A stretch of DNA of 64,000 bases, taken from contig NZ_PJNE01000001.1 of NCBI RefSeq assembly GCF_002846495.1, positions 124,001-188,000 of the forward strand, written 5' to 3'. This DNA is from Phycicoccus duodecadis. Lineage in GTDB: Bacteria > Actinomycetota > Actinomycetes > Actinomycetales > Dermatophilaceae. The notes beneath the pieces are model-generated. The model did no database searches and was not told where the DNA came from. It saw nothing but the letters and a program-made list of their open reading frames with translations. Shown here piece after piece: positions 61,431 through 64,000 of this stretch (positions are counted from its first letter, which is position 1; each line of letters starts with the position of its first letter). Made by a program: the position numbers and the translations under genes.

Positions 61431-62579
61431 GTGAGCACCCCCATCCTCGGCGCGACCGAGGCCGACCTGCGCCGAGACCGCACGAGCGTGAAGTGGCTCG
61501 CCTACGAGCCCGACGTGCTGCCCCTGTGGGTGGCCGAGATGGACGCCCTCCCCTGCCCCGCCGTGGTCGAGGCCGTCTCGGCCGCCCTGGCGCGCGGCGA
61601 CACCGGCTACGGCTGGGGCCCGCGCTACGCCGGCGAGCTCGCCCGCTACGCCCGCGAGGCGTGGGCGTGGGAGCTCGACCCGGGCGACGCCGTGGTCGTG
61701 GCCGACGTGATGATCGGCGTCAGCGAGATGCTGCGGGTGCTGACCGACGAAGGCGGCCCGGTCGTGGTGTCCCCCCCGGTGTACGACTCCTTCTTCGGGT
61801 TCGTCGAGGCCGTCGGCCGGCGGCGGGTCGACGCACCGCTGACCGCGCAGGGCCGCCTCGACCCCGAGGCGCTGCGGGCGGCGTTCGCCACGGCCACGGC
61901 CGGCGGCGCCCGGGCGGTGTACCTGCTGTGCAACCCGCAGAACCCCACCGGGGTCGCGCACTCCGCCGCCGAGCTGGCCGCGCTCGCCGCCCTGGCGCGG
62001 GAGTACGGCGTCCGCGTCGTCAGCGACGAGATCCACGCCCCGCTGACGCATCCCGGGGCCCGCTTCACCCCGTACCTCACCGTCCCCGGCAGCGAGGACG
62101 CCGTCGCCGTCTTCTCGCCGAGCAAGGGCTGGAACCTCGCGGGGCTGAAGTCGGCGGCCGTGCTGGCCGGCGCCGAGGCGCGCCCCGACCTCGCGCGGCT
62201 GCACGAGGTGCACACCCACGGCTCGTCGCACCTGGGCGAGATCGCCCACGTCGCCGCGATGCGCGACGGCCGGGAGTGGCAGGCGCGCCTGCTCGACGAG
62301 ATCGTCGCGAACCACGACCTGCTCGGGCGCCTGCTGGCCCAGCACCTCCCCGAGGTCGGCTGGGTGCGCCCCGACGCCACGTACCTGGCGTGGCTCGACT
62401 GCCGCGCCCTGGGGCTGGGTGACGACCCCGCGGCCGTGTTCCGGCAGCGGGGCCGGGTGGCGCTCGGCTCGGGCCCTCGGTACGACCCGACCTGCGGGCA
62501 GGGGTTCGTGCGGCTCAACCTCGCCACGTCGCCGGCCATCCTCGAGGATGCGGTGCGCCGCATGGCGTCGGTGCTCTGA
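61431..62579 (+). CDS. MalY/PatB-type aminotransferase or cystathionine beta-lyase
   Basis: A 382-residue PLP enzyme of aminotransferase class I/II. VKWLAYEPDVLPLWVAEMDALPCPAVVEAV is the MalY/PatB start, CNPQNPTGVAHS and VSDEIHAPLTHPGARFTPYL the cofactor region and SPSKGWNLAGLKSA the PLP lysine (Lys232). It may cleave cystathionine. The -10 at 61419-61424 supports GTG 61431. Confidence 0.9.
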   Translation: MSTPILGATEADLRRDRTSVKWLAYEPDVLPLWVAEMDALPCPAVVEAVSAALARGDTGYGWGPRYAGELARYAREAWAWELDPGDAVVVADVMIGVSEMLRVLTDEGGPVVVSPPVYDSFFGFVEAVGRRRVDAPLTAQGRLDPEALRAAFATATAGGARAVYLLCNPQNPTGVAHSAAELAALAALAREYGVRVVSDEIHAPLTHPGARFTPYLTVPGSEDAVAVFSPSKGWNLAGLKSAAVLAGAEARPDLARLHEVHTHGSSHLGEIAHVAAMRDGREWQARLLDEIVANHDLLGRLLAQHLPEVGWVRPDATYLAWLDCRALGLGDDPAAVFRQRGRVALGSGPRYDPTCGQGFVRLNLATSPAILEDAVRRMASVL

Positions 62580-62677
62580 GGCCACCGCCAACCCTCGACA
62601 ACCGCGGCGTCCCCTCCTGCGACAGGGCGCATCATGGTCCCGGATCGAGCACGCAGGAGAAGGCGAGGAGCAGGGTG

Positions 62678-64000
62678 ATGGAGACGGGGACGGCACCCCA
62701 GGTGACCGTGAACAGCGAGGTCCTCGATCTCGAGGGCACCGACCCGTGCACCAACGCCCTGGACTGGCTCCGCTCCCGCGGGCTCACCGGGGCCAAGGAG
62801 GGCTGCGCCGAGGGTGAGTGCGGCGCCTGCGCCGTGATGGTCGCGCGTCCCGACGGTGTCGGCGGCACGCACTGGGCGGCCGTCAACGCCTGCCTGGCAC
62901 CCGCCGGTTCGCTGGCCGGGCGGGAGGTCGTCACCGCCGAGGGGCTGGGCGCTCCCGACCGCCTGCACCCCGTGCAGGCCGAGATGGCGGTGCGCGGGGG
63001 CTCGCAGTGCGGGTACTGCACGCCCGGGTTCGTCTGCTCGATGGCGGCCGAGTACTACCGCGCCGACCGCAGGGCCACCGCCGCCGGCCCGGGCACCGGC
63101 GCGGGCGACGCCGCCGCCCGGCCGCACGCGCACGAGGCGCCCGGGCCGAACGGCTTCGACCTGGTCGCGATCTCGGGCAACCTCTGCCGCTGCACGGGCT
63201 ACCGCCCCATCCGCGACGCCGCCTTCGCCCTCGGGTTCCCGGCCGAGGACGACCCGCTCGCCACCCCGGCCGAGGACCGCCCCTCCACTCCGGCGCGAGC
63301 GCGGGTCGACGGCCCGGCCGGTTCCTACGTCCGCCCCGCCGACCTCGCCGAGGCGCTGCAGCTGGTCGGCCAGCACCCCGACGCCGTGCTCGTCGCGGGC
63401 TCGACCGACTGGGGCGTCGACGTCAACCTGCGCGGTTCCCGTGCCCCGTTCGTCATCGGCATCGACCGCCTCCCGGAGCTGCGGGCGCTGGAGCGCACCC
63501 CTGACCACCTCGAGATCGGTGCCGCCCTCACCCTCGCCGAACTCGAGCGGGGCCTCGCGGGCAGCGTCCCACTGCTCTCGGCGGTCTTCCCGCAGTTCGC
63601 CTCCCCCCTGGTCCGCAACACGGCCACCGTGGGCGGCAACCTGGCCACCGGGTCACCCATCGGCGACCTGGCTCCCGCCCTGCTCGCTCTCGAGGCCTCC
63701 GTCGTCCTCGAAGGCCCGGCCGGCTCCCGCGTGGTGCCACTGGACGCGTACTTCACCGGGTACCGGCGCAGCGTGCGGCGGCCCGACGAGCTCATCCGCT
63801 CGCTGCGGGTCCCCCTGCCGCTCGGTCGGGTCAGCGCGTTCCACAAGGTCGCCAAGCGGCGCTTCGACGACATCTCGAGCGTTGCGGTCGGCATCTCCCT
63901 GCACGTCGAGGACGGTGTCGTCGCGCGCGCCCGGATCGGGGTGGGAGGCGTCGCGGCGACCCCCCTGCGGGCGACCGCGACCGAGGCGGCGCTGCAGGGG
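62678..64000 (+). CDS. Xanthine dehydrogenase small subunit-like (2Fe-2S plus FAD), 5' part
   Basis: The first 441 residues, cut by the window edge. The N-terminal 2Fe-2S domain has Cys in GCAEGECGACAV and NACLAP, and the second cluster in QCGYCTPGF and NLCRCTGYRP. A FAD domain of the CO-dehydrogenase flavoprotein type follows (VLVAGSTDWGVDVN, RNTATVGGNLATGSPIGDLAPALLALE). Iron-sulfur and FAD domains in one chain fit XdhA. ATG 62678 follows GAGGAG at 62665-62670 with 7 bases between. The molybdenum subunit should follow outside the window. Confidence 0.9.
   Translation, partial: METGTAPQVTVNSEVLDLEGTDPCTNALDWLRSRGLTGAKEGCAEGECGACAVMVARPDGVGGTHWAAVNACLAPAGSLAGREVVTAEGLGAPDRLHPVQAEMAVRGGSQCGYCTPGFVCSMAAEYYRADRRATAAGPGTGAGDAAARPHAHEAPGPNGFDLVAISGNLCRCTGYRPIRDAAFALGFPAEDDPLATPAEDRPSTPARARVDGPAGSYVRPADLAEALQLVGQHPDAVLVAGSTDWGVDVNLRGSRAPFVIGIDRLPELRALERTPDHLEIGAALTLAELERGLAGSVPLLSAVFPQFASPLVRNTATVGGNLATGSPIGDLAPALLALEASVVLEGPAGSRVVPLDAYFTGYRRSVRRPDELIRSLRVPLPLGRVSAFHKVAKRRFDDISSVAVGISLHVEDGVVARARIGVGGVAATPLRATATEAALQG

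Overview
The window is a very GC-rich, densely packed stretch of chromosome from an actinobacterium. Pup-proteasome genes, pafBC, RbpA, a GarA-type FHA protein and a polyprenol mannose synthase next to an apolipoprotein N-acyltransferase all point to Actinomycetota. The separate lnt and ppm genes, the 13E12/DUF222-HNH gene and the overall gene choice suggest Micrococcales, perhaps Intrasporangiaceae, but that rank is inference. I see no rRNA, tRNA, CRISPR array, prophage or insertion sequence. Gene spacing is tight: many starts overlap the preceding stop by 1 to 4 bases, and many isolated genes carry a TANNNT -10 element that ends 6 or 7 bases before the start codon, which predicts leaderless mRNAs.

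Layout. 1-356: 5' part of an esterase, divergent from dop. 377-5393: Pup-proteasome block (dop; pup-prcB-prcA-pafA coupled by overlapping codons). 5535-12223: two FKBP prolyl isomerases, a DUF3866 gene, the WYL regulators pafB-pafC, tatA, tatC and a diacylglycerol-kinase-like gene. 12308-17091: HelY helicase, a 5'-3' exonuclease, an Lrp/AsnC regulator and a YbaK-type deacylase. 17115-26586: lysine catabolism through beta-lysine (kamA, kdd, kamD, kamE, kal) together with a YtcJ-like amidohydrolase. This cluster is split by a DUF222-HNH gene and a GNAT gene. 26601-29848: lnt, ppm1, fxsA and rbpA. 29997-38176: MFS transporter, VanY-type peptidase, small SSB-like protein, DUF3105-DUF305 pair, an unusual zinc-motif SDR protein, GNAT and SGNH hydrolase. 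38180-40565: polar amino-acid ABC transporter. 40663-52649: rlmC, ferric-reductase-like flavoprotein, DUF1028, YciO/Sua5-like, membrane protein, OsmC, histidine phosphatase, GCS2 ligase and sbcD-sbcC. 52693-61361: glycine cleavage and division-linked block (gcvP behind a glycine riboswitch, MerR, bifunctional-nuclease-like DUF151, FtsR-like MerR, garA, gcvH, DUF881, small basic protein, DUF881, CDP-alcohol phosphatidyltransferase), in the same order as the Rv1822-Rv1832 region of Mycobacterium tuberculosis as I remember it. 61431-64000: MalY-like aminotransferase and the start of a xanthine-dehydrogenase small subunit.

How the genes work together. Dop deamidates Pup (which ends in GGQ here), PafA ligates it to targets and PrcA/PrcB form the core particle; the ATPase ring gene is not in the window. 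KamA, KamDE, Kdd and Kal would take L-lysine to crotonyl-CoA if a 3-keto-5-aminohexanoate cleavage enzyme (kce), not seen here, is present elsewhere. Lnt and Ppm1 act on lipoproteins and mannosylated envelope compounds. GcvP and GcvH are two of the four glycine-cleavage proteins.

The most interesting items are the split lysine pathway, an SOS-box-like sequence inside the promoter of the DUF222-HNH gene, a shared symmetric -10 between the esterase and dop, a palindromic AT-rich operator candidate in front of DUF3105-DUF305, and an SDR-fold protein with a Cys4 motif and Thr in place of the catalytic Tyr.
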